A stretch of DNA of 64,000 bases, taken from contig JAOPHQ010005692.1 of NCBI GenBank assembly GCA_030340625.1, positions 372,001-436,000 on the forward strand, in the 5' to 3' direction. The stretch comes from Merluccius polli. Taxonomy: Eukaryota; Chordata; Actinopteri; Gadiformes; Merlucciidae. A model generated the notes under the pieces. The model was given only the letters and a program-made list of their open reading frames with translations. It searched no databases and was not told where the DNA came from. Of this stretch, positions 43,319 through 55,613 are shown piece after piece (the first letter of the stretch is position 1; every line of letters starts with the position of its first letter). Made by a program: the position numbers and the translations under genes.

Positions 43319-44345
43319 CTAGCCTGGTGGAGGGTTTTCAGCAACTTCAGAGGTAAGATAACATTTCCTAGCCTGCTCAGTAACAAGGCTGGATGATGGT
43401 AACAATGCAGAGAAGAAAATACAGTAGTGGTCTGAGATTGCCAAGTCAATTACAGAGGATATGTCAATCCTTAGACCATGAGTAATAACTAGATCCAACG
43501 TATGACCGCGGTTGTGAGTCGGCCCATTTACATGTTGAGTAAAATCCATAGAGCTCAACATACTGTATTTAGGAACTCAGCGGCTTTAGAGTCGGCCACA
43601 TTATCCACATGTAGATTAAAATCACATATGACCATAATGTTGTCATAATTAGTTCTGACAATAGACAACATTTCACTTCATCTGAAAAGATAGGACACTG
43701 TTTAGGGGGTCTATATATTGTTATGACAAGCACAGGGGGTTGGGATTTTAACAGTATAACATGATGTTCAAGGAGCGAAAATCACCAATAGGGATATTTC
43801 TACAGTTCAGGGCATCAGCAAATATAGAGGCCGTCCCACCGCCTTTTTTCCATGCCTTGTAGAAAACTCAAAACTATAGCAAGGAGGGGATGTCTCAATA
43901 AGAACAGCAGGTCCGTCGCTGTTTCACCAGGTTTCCGTTAAAAACGTGCATTCAATTTTATGTTTGGATATGAATTCGTTAATAACAAAGGTCTTATTGC
44001 TTAGTGATCGAACATTGAGAAGTGCCATAGTTTCCCATCAGTCTTTCTTAGTGCCGGATGTGGAACATTTAATGGGATGGAGATTAGATTACTTGCAGTT
44101 ATACCACAAGTAGCACAGTTTAACTGATGGTTAGTGGAACTCACATGTTGCCTGTCTCGAATGTTAACTGGGATGAAGGTAGACTGAAAACAGACTGCCC
44201 GACTGGCAGAGTTTAGGGAGTAATTGTTTAGTAGTCCAGGCCCCTTGTAGTGACCATGACAGACTGCAGTAACAATACAAGGTAACTGATTTAATTGACT
44301 TTGTTCTATGGGTGATGTGATTACCTTGTGGGGGCATGGACTTTC
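43319..44345 (-). pseudogene. LINE endonuclease domain, broken
   Basis: Pieces in several frames follow an AP endonuclease: KPGETA and KRRWDGL-like segments, then SLLEHHVILLKSQPPVLVIT and IYRPPKQCPIF, then SMDFTQHVNGPTHNRGHTLD with LVITHGL and ISDHYCIFF. GHTLDL and SDH are conserved endonuclease motifs. Several stops and frameshifts lie between 43560 and 44340. Confidence 0.75.
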
Positions 44346-45480
44346 TCAGTCATCTATGACAGTGTGTATGATGGAAAAGTCCATGTTTGCAGAGAGAAAA
44401 TGTGCACCAGTGCGGTTGGGATGGAGTCCATCTCTGTTATAGTAATCACTATGGTTCCAGAAGAGGTCGAAATTGTCAATTAAGCGGATTCCAAGGGTTG
44501 TGCACTCTGCCTTGTGCCAGTTGTGGAGAGAGAGAAGCCTGATAAAGTGGCCGCAGCCACGTCTAAGAGTTGGGATTGGACCAGAAATCAGGATCCTTTT
44601 CCCTGTGGTCAGTAGTAAGGAGAGATCTAAAATCCCCCTTGAGCCTGGTGCACTTTGGGTGTTGTTGTAGTGCTGTGGGTAGCTGCTCCAGGATGTCTGA
44701 CACACAGGTTCCAGGAAAGCAGTAGGTGTGGCCCCCCCTCACTCTAATATGCCTCACGATGGAGCTCCCAAGGACAATGGTTGATGGGGAAGGGTGATCT
44801 GGCTGAGATGAACCAAGTGGAATGCGGGATCTGCCGGACTGAGGATGCCAGATCTGGTTGTGTATGGGCTGGGTGAAGACCCAGCTGGAGCCACAGGGAC
44901 AGGGACAGTAGACACCGGTGCAGGAGCAGTGCCCGGCCCCACTACCACAGCCTCCGGAAAGGCAGCTGAGGCATCAGGAAAACCAGCAGGAGGTGCAGGC
45001 TGGGTGGGCTGTGATGTAGATAGCTGCTCCAGAGCATTGAACTTATTGCTGAAGTGAAGGACTTCTACAGGAGCGAGAGGCAGTAACCGTCTGCCTTTCC
45101 GCTGTCCTCGTGAGGTGGGGGTCGAGGCCCCAGGGGAACGACTTCTCCAATGTTTATTTCCCCAAGCAGTAATCCAGGGCTCTGAGGCAAAGGGAGAAGA
45201 GCAGCTCAGTTTCTTTGGTCTAGCTCCCAGGCTGGGCCATGGATCTTCCAGGGGGACTGGTAGAGCTTTTATTGTCACTGGCTCTCCGATGGTGGTAGTG
45301 CCAAGCCAGGGGAGAGTGGTGTCATTGTCAGTGAGCCTGGATGTTGCTAACCATCGAGTCGATGTGCAGCTCATTTTCCTTTATCTGGTGCAAGGTCGAA
45401 ATGCGCCCCTCCAGCTCAGCAATCCTCTGACTCAGGTGGAGGCAGCTGCCGCACCCAGGTGAAGAGGCAAGCAAAGCCAT
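44346..45480 (-). pseudogene. LINE ORF1 with SGNH esterase domain
   Basis: From ATG at 45480 the reading has CGSCLHLSQRIAELEGRIST, a CxxC followed by a short coiled coil, then a Pro/Ala-rich linker, then an SGNH-hydrolase-like fold: GSSIVRHIRVRGGH (nucleophile region), FPGTCVSDILEQLP, ISGPIPTLRRG and DGLHPNRTGAHFLSAN (catalytic Asp-His block). Such ORF1 esterases are described for CR1-like LINEs. The frame breaks near 45350, 44750 and 44630. It probably bound RNA and aided retrotransposition when intact. Confidence 0.75.
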
Positions 45481-45564
45481 GGTGCTGGTTAGCTCCTGGG
45501 CTGTAGGTTTGCCGGCATCCAGTAGGGAGGGAGCGATGCAGTTTCTCAGTCTCTCGAGTAGAGA

Positions 45565-45600
45565 ACCCCACCTGAGTCAGGGGACTGACTCAGGTGGGGT
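45565..45600. repeat. Perfect 15-bp stem hairpin upstream of LINE ORF1
   Basis: ACCCCACCTGAGTCA and TGACTCAGGTGGGGT flank a six-base loop. It lies about 85 bases before the ORF1 ATG on the minus strand. TGA(C/G)TCA in the stem also matches an AP-1 site. Confidence 0.85.
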
Positions 45601-45620
45601 CCACTAAAGTCCACTAAAAC

Positions 45621-47228
45621 TTTTAAGACCAGCGACTCTAGATTTTGTTCAGGACCGGCCCTAGCAGCGAGCTAAAAATGCTAATGTTTTTAGCAAGATA
45701 GCTAACCGGCTGGCAGCTGAAAGGGTGGCGGTCAGAGTTTCGACACAGAGTTTTGACAACAGTAAAAGATCACAACTTGGTTTGCGCCGAGCGGCAGGCA
45801 GGAGCAAAAGGTCAGCGTCAAAGTTTAAAAAATATTTTAACTAGACAACACGAAAATAGTATATCTCAGAAAAATAGTACATCAATAAACATCACGTTTA
45901 TTTGACCACTGTCATGTTTCTTACACTGAGTTATTTTATTTCATTGTTTTCAAGAAAAGCTTTTTTTGCATAGTCACGTGATGCTACCTGGTTAGACTGT
46001 CTCACGTTCACAAAGTTGGTATCTAACAAGGAAGCTTTCTAAATAGGTATCGAGGTTATAGGAAACCTCCTCGCAATTGAGACATGTCACAGCCGGCTCA
46101 AAGCCATGACAAATAATAGGAGAGGACACAAGAAGTTAAAGCGTGAACACCGGGCCCAGGTGTTCCCAGCAACTAACGACACCCAAACCCCTCCCACTGG
46201 GCCTCAAGAGGCATGGCTGTCACAGACACAGCCATCTGAACTACACAGTGCTAGGGGTTAAAGGTAATTTTTCCATTGGGGGTACCGCAATATATAACCA
46301 CAACTCATCATTATGACAAGAATGTTCACACAAGAGACCAATATCCAATAATCACATCCGACTACAGTACGCTATCTGCACTAGACTGTTGGTTTCCATA
46401 AGGTTATATCCTATTACAAACATCATTGGTTACCCGAGGGTGTAGATAAATGTTTTATGTTTGTTGTACTATCCCCAGCACTAGCCGAGCCATAGCCATT
46501 ACCAAAATAAAGACATCACACGCTGGGTGAAAAATGACCCATATATGTATTTAATCAATGATGCATTGTAAGAGTTTCAAGTAAGCAGCAGTGGATGCTA
46601 GGTTTAAAGAGTATTTAAGTGCATTAGTGGCTACAAGACTGGACTGATTGCAATATGAGCTCCACCTGCATCCTAATGAGCAATCACAGAGGGGAGCAGC
46701 AGCTTGTCAGAAAATATGCAATAAGAGAAACAGCCATCTATTATAACCATCTGTCTCAGTAGTCTCTCTACTGAGAGACTCTCTCTCTCTCTGTCAGTTG
46801 ATCAGATCATAGAAGCCTGTCACAGACGATAACATCTGGATAATGAGCACGTCCCACATCCCAACCCCCTGTAGCCGATACACTCTTGATAACCCGCCTT
46901 CCCTCACCTTCTCTCCAGTGTTTTCTTCATCTTGTCCCTCCTCGCTGCTGTATGGTCTGCCTCTATCCCCTTTGTTCACCCCCCCCCCCCCCCCACCGTC
47001 GCCTCTCTCTCTCTGTAGCCCGCGGTCAGACACGCATGGAGTAATGAGCTGGGGAGCACGGCCGGACCTCCCTGTCTCTCCCCTCACTTTCCCGCAGTTT
47101 TGTCTGCTGTCATCCATCTTTTCCTCTTGCTCTTCCTTTTATCTAATCGCCCCATCCCCCCACTACTCCCTCCTCTCCACCCTACCCCTCACAATGTGCT
47201 CTCTATAAACAACACTATTATTATTTTA

Positions 47229-47233
<5 letters not shown>
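45621..47233. other. No gene recognised
   Basis: 45621-45870 may be LINE leader or flank. The rest is non-coding, with poly-C at 46980-46994 and a small CT tract at 46779-46794. Confidence 0.4.

Positions 47234-47271
<38 letters not shown>
47234..47271. repeat. (CT)n microsatellite
   Basis: Nineteen CT units. Confidence 0.95.
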
Positions 47272-47274
<3 letters not shown>

Positions 47275-48215
47275 GTCACAGCGCCCGAGGTTACCAGCGT
47301 CCTCCTGCAGATGTTGTTCAGTGGATCACCATGTGCTCCATGAACCGCTCATCCTGCCCCCCCCCCCTCCCCGAGCCAGATAAGGGATGTTTTTTTTTTT
47401 TTTATTCTACTGGCCCTCACGTTGGATTTGCTGATTGGCCTTCAGTTAACCTACGGAGGACGGGGGTCCAGCCACGTCTGCCCTTGTCAGCATCGCCGTT
47501 TCCAGCCGCGTGGGAAATAATGTCCCGACGTGGGCCACTTCCAGGAACACGGGACGTATTTGCTGGATGACACACCGGGTCAATGGCAACGATGATACCG
47601 ATGACAAATGACAACGTGAAAAGTACATGAGATAATGTGGAGACGATGCATGCGATAATGCAGGATCGTGGCGAGGAAGTACAGCAAAAAAAAAAAGGCG
47701 AAATAAACATATAAATGCTAAAAATACACGGCCTGCTTCACTTGCAGGGAAGAAACACTGAGCAGTGTGTCCCTATTAACTCTATTCTAAATGTAGAATT
47801 GACGTCTGAAATGATCATGTGACGTTTTTATTTTCACATTTCGATTAAATGAGGATTCTAAGAAAAATGAAACATGATAATGGTTCATCACTACTGGCTT
47901 TGTGTTGTCTTTCCAGGTGTTTGTATATTGTGTTTCACACTGCCCATGTCTGTCATGGTCAATGTGTTGAGTGAATGATAACTGGGCAATTTGATCAAAT
48001 ATAAAACTATAGCCTACTGCAAAGTCTGTGCTGCTACATTGTTCATGATCATGTGTGGGATTGTATCAACAACACACATGCATTGTATGTATGCGTTTGT
48101 GTTATTGTGGTCCACTGTGTGTTTTCCACACACAAATGAACTGGAAGCGGCAGTGGATTTCACAGTGTACTTGTATACTTGGTTGATGCATGATTGATCG
48201 ACTATGTAATTCAGA
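47272..48215. other. No gene recognised
   Basis: Non-coding with poly-T at 47391-47403 and poly-A at 47685-47696. Confidence 0.4.
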
Positions 48216-48386
48216 GTGTGTGTGTGTGTTTGAGTGAGAGAGACTTAGTTGTGTGTGTGTTTGTGAGTCTCTTTTGTTGTGTGTGTGTGTGTGTGTGAGA
48301 GAGAGACTTGGTTGTGTGTCTGTGTCTGTGTATACGAGTGTGTGTGTGAAAGGAGATGCGTGTGTGTGTGTGTGTGTGTGTGTGTA
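48216..48386. repeat. Compound TG/GA microsatellite
   Basis: Several TG runs separated by GAGAGAGACTTGGTTGTGTG-type blocks that repeat about three times with a period near 60 bp. Confidence 0.9.
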
Positions 48387-48650
48387 AAGCATGGGTGCCA
48401 GGTACAGTTATCGGTTCTGTCCAGCCTGCTCCACGCTCACTAAGCTCTTTAACGGAGAAGAACTCGGCAATAACACACACCTCCACCTCCCCCTCCCTCC
48501 CTCTCTCTCTCCCATCTATCATTCATTCAATCTGCACCTTCCAGTCAGCACAGGGCTCAACTCGTATTTCTCCATAATATACACTTTATTTCCCTCTATC
48601 ATCTCATCTAAGTCATCCCTTCGTTTGTGCCTTCACTTTCTTCCTTCCTC

Positions 48651-48674
48651 CACACACACACACACACACACACA
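48651..48674. repeat. (CA)n microsatellite
   Basis: Twelve CA units. Confidence 0.9.
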
Positions 48675-49266
48675 TAAACCTGAGACATCGATTAATCGTT
48701 TAGGTCATTTATCAAGTACAAATACCAAACATTTGCTGCTTGATGCTTCAGAAATTCAAATGTTTGGTTCATGGATCATTACACAATTAATACTTTAGTT
48801 CTTCTTGGCTGCATGTCAGATAAAACAAGCAAATTGAAGACATCACTTTGGACTTGGTAATTTGCGATGACATTGGCTATTATTATTATTATGACATTTT
48901 GTAGACTAAACGATTCAGCGAACAAATTATGGTTTGATGAATTGACTATGAAAATAATAGTGAGCTGCAGCCCTAGTGTGTATTGTTTTCCACAGGGGAA
49001 ACGTATGTCCCTTGGGGAGGGGTCTCTCTCTCTCGCTTCCCCGGTGATGTTGGCTTATCAGACCTCATCCGTCGCTCCCCCCTGCCCCAGTCCCAGGTGG
49101 CTCCTGTATCTTTCCCCGTGTGTCTCTCTGCTTCACAATGTGTTGTATGTATCAGAGGTACAGAAAGAGATTCTGTGTGTCCCCATCCCCATACTTTCCC
49201 TTGACTCTTACTGTATTTTACCGACTCTCCTCCCCTCAGCTCTCTATGCTTCCAACACTGATCAGT
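48675..49266. other. No gene recognised
   Basis: An open frame of about 200 codons crosses this stretch but has no motif, runs into the CA tract and looks accidental. Confidence 0.4.
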
Positions 49267-49308
49267 ACACACACACACACACACGCGCACACACACACAC
49301 ACACGCCT
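49267..49308. repeat. (CA)n microsatellite with one CGCG
   Basis: CA units interrupted at 49285. Confidence 0.9.
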
Positions 49309-50923
49309 CGGTGATGAACCACCTTTGTCAAATCACAGTACAAACAGCACACGCATGCATGCACACACACACCACCAGGAACCAGTTTCTGCGGTTTCCC
49401 CACAATATACATTGTTTTGTATCAATCGCGCTTTTAAGTGTCGTTAAATACCATGACTGGATACGTTCTTAGCATGGGTGGGCCCTGTGGGGAAACTAGC
49501 TTCCACACAGGGGAAGTACTTGCTATATCAGTCACTACTTTAGAGGTGTGCTAAAGTGGTACTGGCATGTTCTTAAAATAAAGAGTGATTATGGAGTGAG
49601 TGGACCATCCTTCATTGAGGAATGACGGTAAATCGTTCATCATTTGGCATCATTCAGCCAAGCATTGAGCTGTCACCATCTTCAAGAGGAGTTTAACTTC
49701 AGTCCACGCAGGATAGAAACCCAGTTTGGGAACGCGACTGCTACTCTTGTTCAGATGTGATCTCAGGTGGCAATGGACATGCAGTGGTCGCCGTTGTCTC
49801 CCATCTCCCTTCAGTGGCCATCTCGTCTCTGGAAAATATAATAAACAAATAATGAAATAAATGAATAAACGACGAAGGGTAGTGTGTCTCGTAGCTGTCA
49901 TAAACCTGGACAAAGAGTTAAAATTAGGGTCATGTAAACTTAGCCCTGCATGTTTTCCCTGAAAGTGTCAGTATCTAAAGATTATTTGGTAATTCTTATC
50001 CATTTTCAGTTGAAAGTGGCAAACAACATTGTGGCCTATCCTGGAAACATAATAACGTTTCCAGGATAGGCAAGGAGATGAGAGGCGACAAGTGGGGCAG
50101 AGACAAAGAAGTGTCAGTTAAGACTAAAGATTAAGGTGATGAAGAGTGTGTGCAGGTCTCTCTCTCTCTCTCTCTCTCTCTAGAGGGAAATTAAGCTCCT
50201 GAACATTACATAAGCCGCCTCCACAAGATGGGTGCATTTATATAACAGCAATAGGAGAAGAGAGAAGGGGACAGGAAACAAGAGACAGGGGTGGGGGGGA
50301 AGTGGACAAATAAATGCCTAAATGAAACAAAGGGGCAAAAGGACAACCGCAGACTTATCCTTATTCACAATTTTCACTGGCTTCCAAAACTCTGTCTCCA
50401 TGACAACACAGCCTGGCCCTCTAACTTCAGGGGTGTACGTCACCTCTTAAAAGTGATGTTTGAATTGTAGGTAATTCTATTTTGGCACTTGGGCACGGCA
50501 ATGCCGCAGCTTTAATGCCTTGGCTGTTCTCGACTAGCTGTACTGGGCAGCATGCTCTATGGAAGCTGTACAACACTGGCCACTATGATTGTACTGGGCC
50601 GTTCTACTTTGCAATATTAGAAAACTGTGGTTGCACTGGGCAGCTGTGATGGCCACCAGTAGAAGACTGTAGTTTTACTGGTCAACAGAAGATGGTTGCC
50701 GGTTGTATTGTACCCAAGTAACATGTACGTGCTACAATGTTGTTGGTGGTGACAGATAAAGCTCATAGTTGCAGTTAGTGTCTAACACTGTTGACGTACT
50801 GAGCAGTGACCATGGTCCTAAAGCTTTTCTCCCTTAGACAGAAAGCGGATCAATTATATATCAGGCCAAAAGCATCTGAACATGAATGTAGAGCCCTGCT
50901 TCACTATTCACCTCTATGTTCTC
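49309..50923. other. No gene recognised
   Basis: Non-coding. A CT tract lies at 50157-50180. A short mirror (GTTTCCAGGATAGG near 50058 against CCTATCCTGGAAAC near 50035) forms a hairpin. Confidence 0.4.
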
Positions 50924-51206
50924 TTAAAGGAGAAGTAAACCCCCAAATCACTTTTTTACAGTTGGAAATCATTCTGCTTGGGTTAGTGAACATCTGTGTT
51001 TTTGACTAAAATGCTATTTAAAAAGGTTATTAAACAAGGGGAAACTTGAGGGGTCTACTAACCTACCTAACTTCCAACTTAAAACACTCTCCTACCTTCA
51101 CAACTTTTCTTTTTTTCTTGCCTCGGACCACAGTTGTTATCCCCTGGCGGAGATAATTCTCCTGCTAAAAAAAGGGGCGCGGGGGGGGAGTTTACTTACC
51201 CTTCAA
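50924..51206. mobile_element. TTAA-type MITE, about 280 bp
   Basis: The left end TTAAAGGAGAAGTAAACCCC is mirrored by the right end (inverted TTGAAGGGTAAGTAAACTCC). The right TTAA has mutated. No coding capacity. Confidence 0.6.
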
Positions 51207-51413
51207 TGTCCCTGAGACAGCTGGGGTGGCTTCTGGTCCAGCTCCCAGTAGTCAATAGTAGAAGACCACAGTTCCATGGATAATCCCAAAGGTGACCGTA
51301 TCAAATTGAATAAACTCCAGTTATTTGTGGAGCTGAGCATGTGATACGGTGACAAATGCTGTGTGTTCCTCCACATTCAGAGACAATTCAATAGCACTGT
51401 TGATATTAAATCA

Positions 51414-51416
<3 letters not shown>

Positions 51417-51482
<66 letters not shown>
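51417..51482. repeat. (TG)n microsatellite, 66 bp
   Basis: Thirty-three TG units. Confidence 0.97.
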
Positions 51483-51485
<3 letters not shown>

Positions 51486-51684
51486 CATGTCATGATACAC
51501 GGTCAGCTGCTAGACCCTCCAGCAGATGAGAAAGGTGTTTGAATGTCAACATCTGAACACTGCACAGATAGGGAAAGATGGCCTGATGGGATATTTTTTC
51601 TCTCTGGGGCTGTTGACTTGGGAGAGCTTGCACATAGGAAAGAGGTATGATGATGTGCAAGAGCAGCAGATGGGGAAGCAAATC

Positions 51685-51724
51685 TGTGTGTGTGTGTGTG
51701 TGTGTGTCTGTGTGTCTGTGTGTG
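51685..51724. repeat. (TG)n microsatellite, interrupted
   Basis: TG units with two TGTC interruptions. Confidence 0.9.
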
Positions 51725-51797
51725 TTCATATGCCAGCCCAGATGAGGCACTCAAGGGATCCGGTATGTCAGTGCCTGGGGACTGATGTATGTGTGTG

Positions 51798-51799
51798 TT

Positions 51800-51860
<61 letters not shown>
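51798..51860. repeat. (TG)n microsatellite, 63 bp
   Basis: Thirty-one TG units followed by AGGGGGAGGG. Confidence 0.97.
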
Positions 51861-51863
<3 letters not shown>

Positions 51864-51952
51864 GGGAGGGGGAGGTCATAGTAGATTTAGTAAGTGAGCA
51901 ATATTGTACTTTCTCCAAAGTGTCAAATTGCTGCCTTTGAACATTTGTGTGG

Positions 51953-51980
51953 AGAGAGACAGACAGAGAGAGAGAGAGAC

Positions 51981-52075
<95 letters not shown>
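51953..52075. repeat. (GA)n microsatellite, about 120 bp
   Basis: AGACAGAGAG units grade into pure GA. Arg-Glu and Ser-Leu repeat frames here are spurious. Confidence 0.97.
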
Positions 52076-52077
<2 letters not shown>

Positions 52078-52116
52078 AAACCCGAAGTTCCGGTTCAACA
52101 GACATAAAGATGGTGT

Positions 52117-52314
52117 TTAAAGGTGCTGTTTGTAGGATTTATTGGCATCTAGTGGTGAGGCTAAAAACGTGTCCTTTCTAGAGCCGTTCTGGGCTACTGT
52201 ACCGCTCCCTAAAGGGCTCATTCTAAGATAATGAAAACTATTCTTATTTCATGGGATTATACACTAAAACATACTTATGAAGATGCCACTAAATTCTACA
52301 CACTGCACCTTTAA
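52117..52314. mobile_element. TTAA-bounded MITE, about 200 bp
   Basis: TTAAAGGTGCTGTTTGTAGG at the left matches the inverted right end TTAAAGGTGCAGTGTGTAGA for over 30 bp, including GGCATC. TTAA stands at both edges. I recognise this terminus as one of the commonest fish MITEs. Confidence 0.85.
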
Positions 52315-52956
52315 GTACATGTGCACATGTTAATGGTATGTAGGCCTAAATATAGTGTTTCACGTTGTATGTGCACACAGTTTACACAGGCTTTATCAGT
52401 GCAAAGGCAACCACCAGCTGCCCATAGCATGGTTCGCAGTCTTGCTCAAGGAAACCTTGCACCAGGAGGATCAATCCTCCGGTTATTGTAACCATGTCAA
52501 CTTTGCACAAAGAGTTTTGCGTTCCCTGCTTTTTAGTTTTTTGCTTTTGTAGATGTGTTCCTGCTTTTTCATGGCTCATGGTTAAAACCCTTTTTTTTTT
52601 TAAGTTGACTGTTAGAGGGAATCATTTTGTCATGGTGAGAACATTGTTGATTGTATTTATTTCAACATGGGTATCTTATTAATATGTGTATAGTTTATGA
52701 TCAGTCATTTCAACTAATGTCAAGTTGAAGCGCACTCCCTCAACAAATTACACTCTCACACCATCTAGTGGTAACAACGTGTTACTGATGGCAAGTTGTA
52801 GATCGCCTACATATTGTAGTGGTTTAGGAACTAATATGCCATTATTAATATTGTGGAGGCCTAGGAATTTATATTATACTACTATTATCATTCAGCATAA
52901 TTATTCATGTTGTAGTAGTGGCCTAAGTGCTTAAAGTAGAAGAAATAGCTGAGGTG
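52315..52956. other. No gene recognised
   Basis: Non-coding. 52440-52500 has CTTGCTCAAGG and GGATCAATCCTCCGGTTA, which resemble part of a tRNA-derived SINE, too short to call. Confidence 0.4.
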
Positions 52957-53427
52957 CATGGGCGTAGCGGACGCGGGGTACGCGGGGGACATGTCCCCCG
53001 CACTTCCCATATCTGTGCCCTCTGTCCCCCGCACTTTTTACAGCCATTACAACCATTCAATTCATTTTTAACACGTGGAAACGCGTTTTTCCGAGCCACT
53101 TTGAACGCACCATGAGCAGGCGGAGCCAGGTGGCAAACATCAAGTTAAGCTAGTTAACAATTGTTAACTGTTACCTATGTTAAATCGCTTGCTAGGTGCA
53201 CAGGTGATAGTAACTAGTTACATTTACTCTGTTACATTTACTTGAGAAACTTTTTGGATAAATTGTAAGAGTTGTTTTACTGCAAAATACTTTTTTACTT
53301 ATATTATTCTAAAGTAACAATACTCCTACTTGACTACAAGTTTTGGCTACTCTACCACCAAGGAATAAACCCACTCCTCGCATTTCTGCACAGAACTTGT
53401 GCTCACTATTGTTTTGCACATATTTTT

Positions 53428-53960
53428 TTAATCTTCATACAATAGAAAGAGCATGGTCAGGGAGGAGACAGTGGACCAGAGTCCAGCAGCAGCAGGAATG
53501 AACAGGGAGGGTTTCACAGCAGGTGAGGAGAAATTATAACCAAAGTCCTTAGAACGTCTCTGTTACAACTGGCTGAGAGAAAATATTGATAGCATAAAAG
53601 GGACTTTGAGGTTAAACTCTACAACAATTTCACTACTACTACTGTATTCCTAATTCTATTTCAAAATTTTGCTTTCCACATATTTTTTAATCTTTATTGC
53701 CACAATAGAAAGAGCAGGGTGAGAGAGGAGACAGTGGACCAGAGGCCAGCAAGGATGATCATGCAGGGTCACGAAAAGACAATATAACTAGCTGAGAAAA
53801 AATATCGATAGCATAAAAGTGACTTTGCGATTAATTTCCACAGCTATGTCACCACTACTATTCTTAATACTATTTAAGTTTTGCTTTGCACATTTATTAT
53901 CTATATCATTGCAGGAGAAATTGTAGGAGAAATTATAACTGGCTAAGGAAGTGTCTATAG
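53428..53960 (+). repeat. Duplicated leader block in the hAT transposon
   Basis: The sequence CACATATTTTTTAATCTT, AATAGAAAGAGCA, GAGGAGACAGTGGACCAGAG occurs at 53418-53495 and again at 53679-53745. The GCTGAGA...ATAGCATAAAAG block occurs at 53570, 53793 and, weaker, 53942. The first copy reads MVREETVDQSPAAAG and ends at a GTGAGG donor, so it could be a short first exon; the second copy lacks the donor. Confidence 0.65.
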
Positions 53961-54026
53961 GATAAGAGTGACTCTAAGATTAGCATTTCCACAGCTATTT
54001 CTGAACTAGTCTTATTTATACTCTAA

Positions 54027-55613
54027 GGTCATGTGTCAGGGGAGAGACCAGGCTGCAGCATTGACAGTCAGGGAGAGGCTTCAGTCAGAGATACAACAGA
54101 GGATGGATCTTCTGTGGCCACTTTTAAACCCCATCAGCCAGATCCTAAGATCATTGTGTCTCAGAAGTTGGCAGATAAAACTCTAATATTTCAGAGACAA
54201 TGGTATCAGGACTTCCCTTGGCTTCATTTCATCCCAGGTGTTGAAGGAGCATTGTGCTTTTACTGTCGCAAAGCATTTGAAAAGAAAACATCACAGCTTG
54301 CAAAAAACACAGAGGATACATTCATTTCCACTGGTTTTAAAAACTGGAAGAAGAGCTGTGAAAGGTTTGCATTACATGCTCGATCAGAATGTCACAAAAT
54401 AGCCGTAACAACGCAAATCTATGAGACTAGATCAGTGGATGTGCAACTGTCTAATGTACGGGCATCACAGCAAGAGGAGGCATGCACCTGTCTGTTAAAA
54501 ATAGTCTGTGCTGTGCAGTTCTTGGCAAGGCAGGGTCTAGCTCTAAGAGGGCATGATGACAGTGAAGGAAACTTTGCACAGTTATTGAAATACAAATCTG
54601 AGGATGACCCTGATCTAAGGAAATGGTTGAGTTCCCGAATTGACTATACATGTCCCCAAGTTCAAAACGAGATCCTGAATTTATTGAGCCACTCAATAAT
54701 TCGTGAAATTGCAGATAACATCAGGTCACTTCCGCAACTGCAGTTTTCTGTGATTATGGATGGAACACAAGACGTGTCAGGAAAGGAGCAGGAGGCAGTA
54801 TGTGTGAGATACGTTGATCATGATCTGATAGTTCATGAAGAATTTGTTGGCATGTATGAAGTGTCTGTGACCACAGGAGAAAACCTTGCAAAGGTTATTA
54901 TGGATGTACTGCTCCGTCTGAATTTGTCAATCACTGGGTTGAGAGGGCAAGCCTATGATGGTGCTGCAAACATGGCAGGGATATATTCAGGAGCACAGGC
55001 CATTATCAAGAAGCATCAACCTCTGGCTCCTTATGTACATTGCGGGGCCCATTGTGTGAACGTAATCACACAACATGCCTGCACAGCCTCTTCTGTTGTT
55101 CGTGACTCTTTGCAGTGGGCTCATGAATTGGGAGTTCTGTTTGGCCAGTCAATGAAAATGAAGTCCATTTTTCAGGATATTACAAAAGCAGAGAGTGGGC
55201 CAGCCCAGTCTATCAGGCCCTTGTGTCCCACAAGGTGGACTGTACGTACAGGTGCCATTCGTTCACTACTGAACCAGTATCAGCCTGTATTGCTTGCTTT
55301 AGAGGAAATGGCATCTGGTAAGTCAGATTCAGCCAGCAGGGCAAATGGCTTGCTTGAAAGATTGCAAAAGGGCAATGTAGTTCTTGGTCTTCTGCTTGCC
55401 TTGGAGGTTACAGAGGAATTGGAGTGCCTCAATAAGTCTCTTCAGAGTCGTACACAGACAGTTGATGGTATGCTTGCTGCTGTCACTTGCGTCAAAGAGA
55501 GCATAGCTGAAAAAAGAACACCTGATAAATTTCAAAGTCTCTACAACAAAGCATCACAAATGTGTGAAAAACCCAACCTGTCTCCAATTGAAATGCCTCG
55601 GGTCCGAAACCCT
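54027..55613 (+). CDS. hAT transposase, N-terminal and catalytic part
   Basis: The frame is open from a stop at 54024, with an acceptor-like AG at 54026-54027; there is no ATG at its start, so it is probably an exon. Residues are counted from 54033. A TTF-type zinc finger covers about 38-125 (FQRQWYQDFPWLHF, CFYC, HARSECH). The RNase-H-like core has IMDGTQDVSGKEQ (Asp243), LRGQAYDGAANMAG (Asp309), a CGAHCVNV motif and CPTRW. These match the fish and mammal ZMYM-like hAT group. It cuts and inserts the element by its terminal repeats. The frame is lost at about 55613 and stops at 55667; the true C-terminus continues in another phase. Confidence 0.9.

Larger units (their letters stand above)
43319..45620 (-). 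mobile_element. LINE, 5' part (ORF1 and endonuclease)
   Basis: Minus-strand order is a leader with hairpin, ORF1 with esterase, then an AP endonuclease that ends at about 43319 where the minisatellite begins. RT and 3' tail are absent. Losing the 3' part is unusual for a LINE, whose normal truncations lose the 5' end. Esterase-bearing ORF1 is known from CR1/L2-group LINEs. Confidence 0.75.

Noticed and set aside
42988..43396. Open frames rich in Pro, Leu and Cys across the minisatellite
   Set aside because: Unit lengths of 46 and 33 bp keep frames open by chance; no domain and no start context.
48867..49472. Open frame of 201 codons
   Set aside because: Runs into a CA tract, has no recognisable motif and no homologous feel; probably chance.
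51751..52181. Open frames rich in Arg-Glu or Ser-Leu
   Set aside because: They are readings of the GA microsatellite at 51953-52075 and the TG tract beside it.
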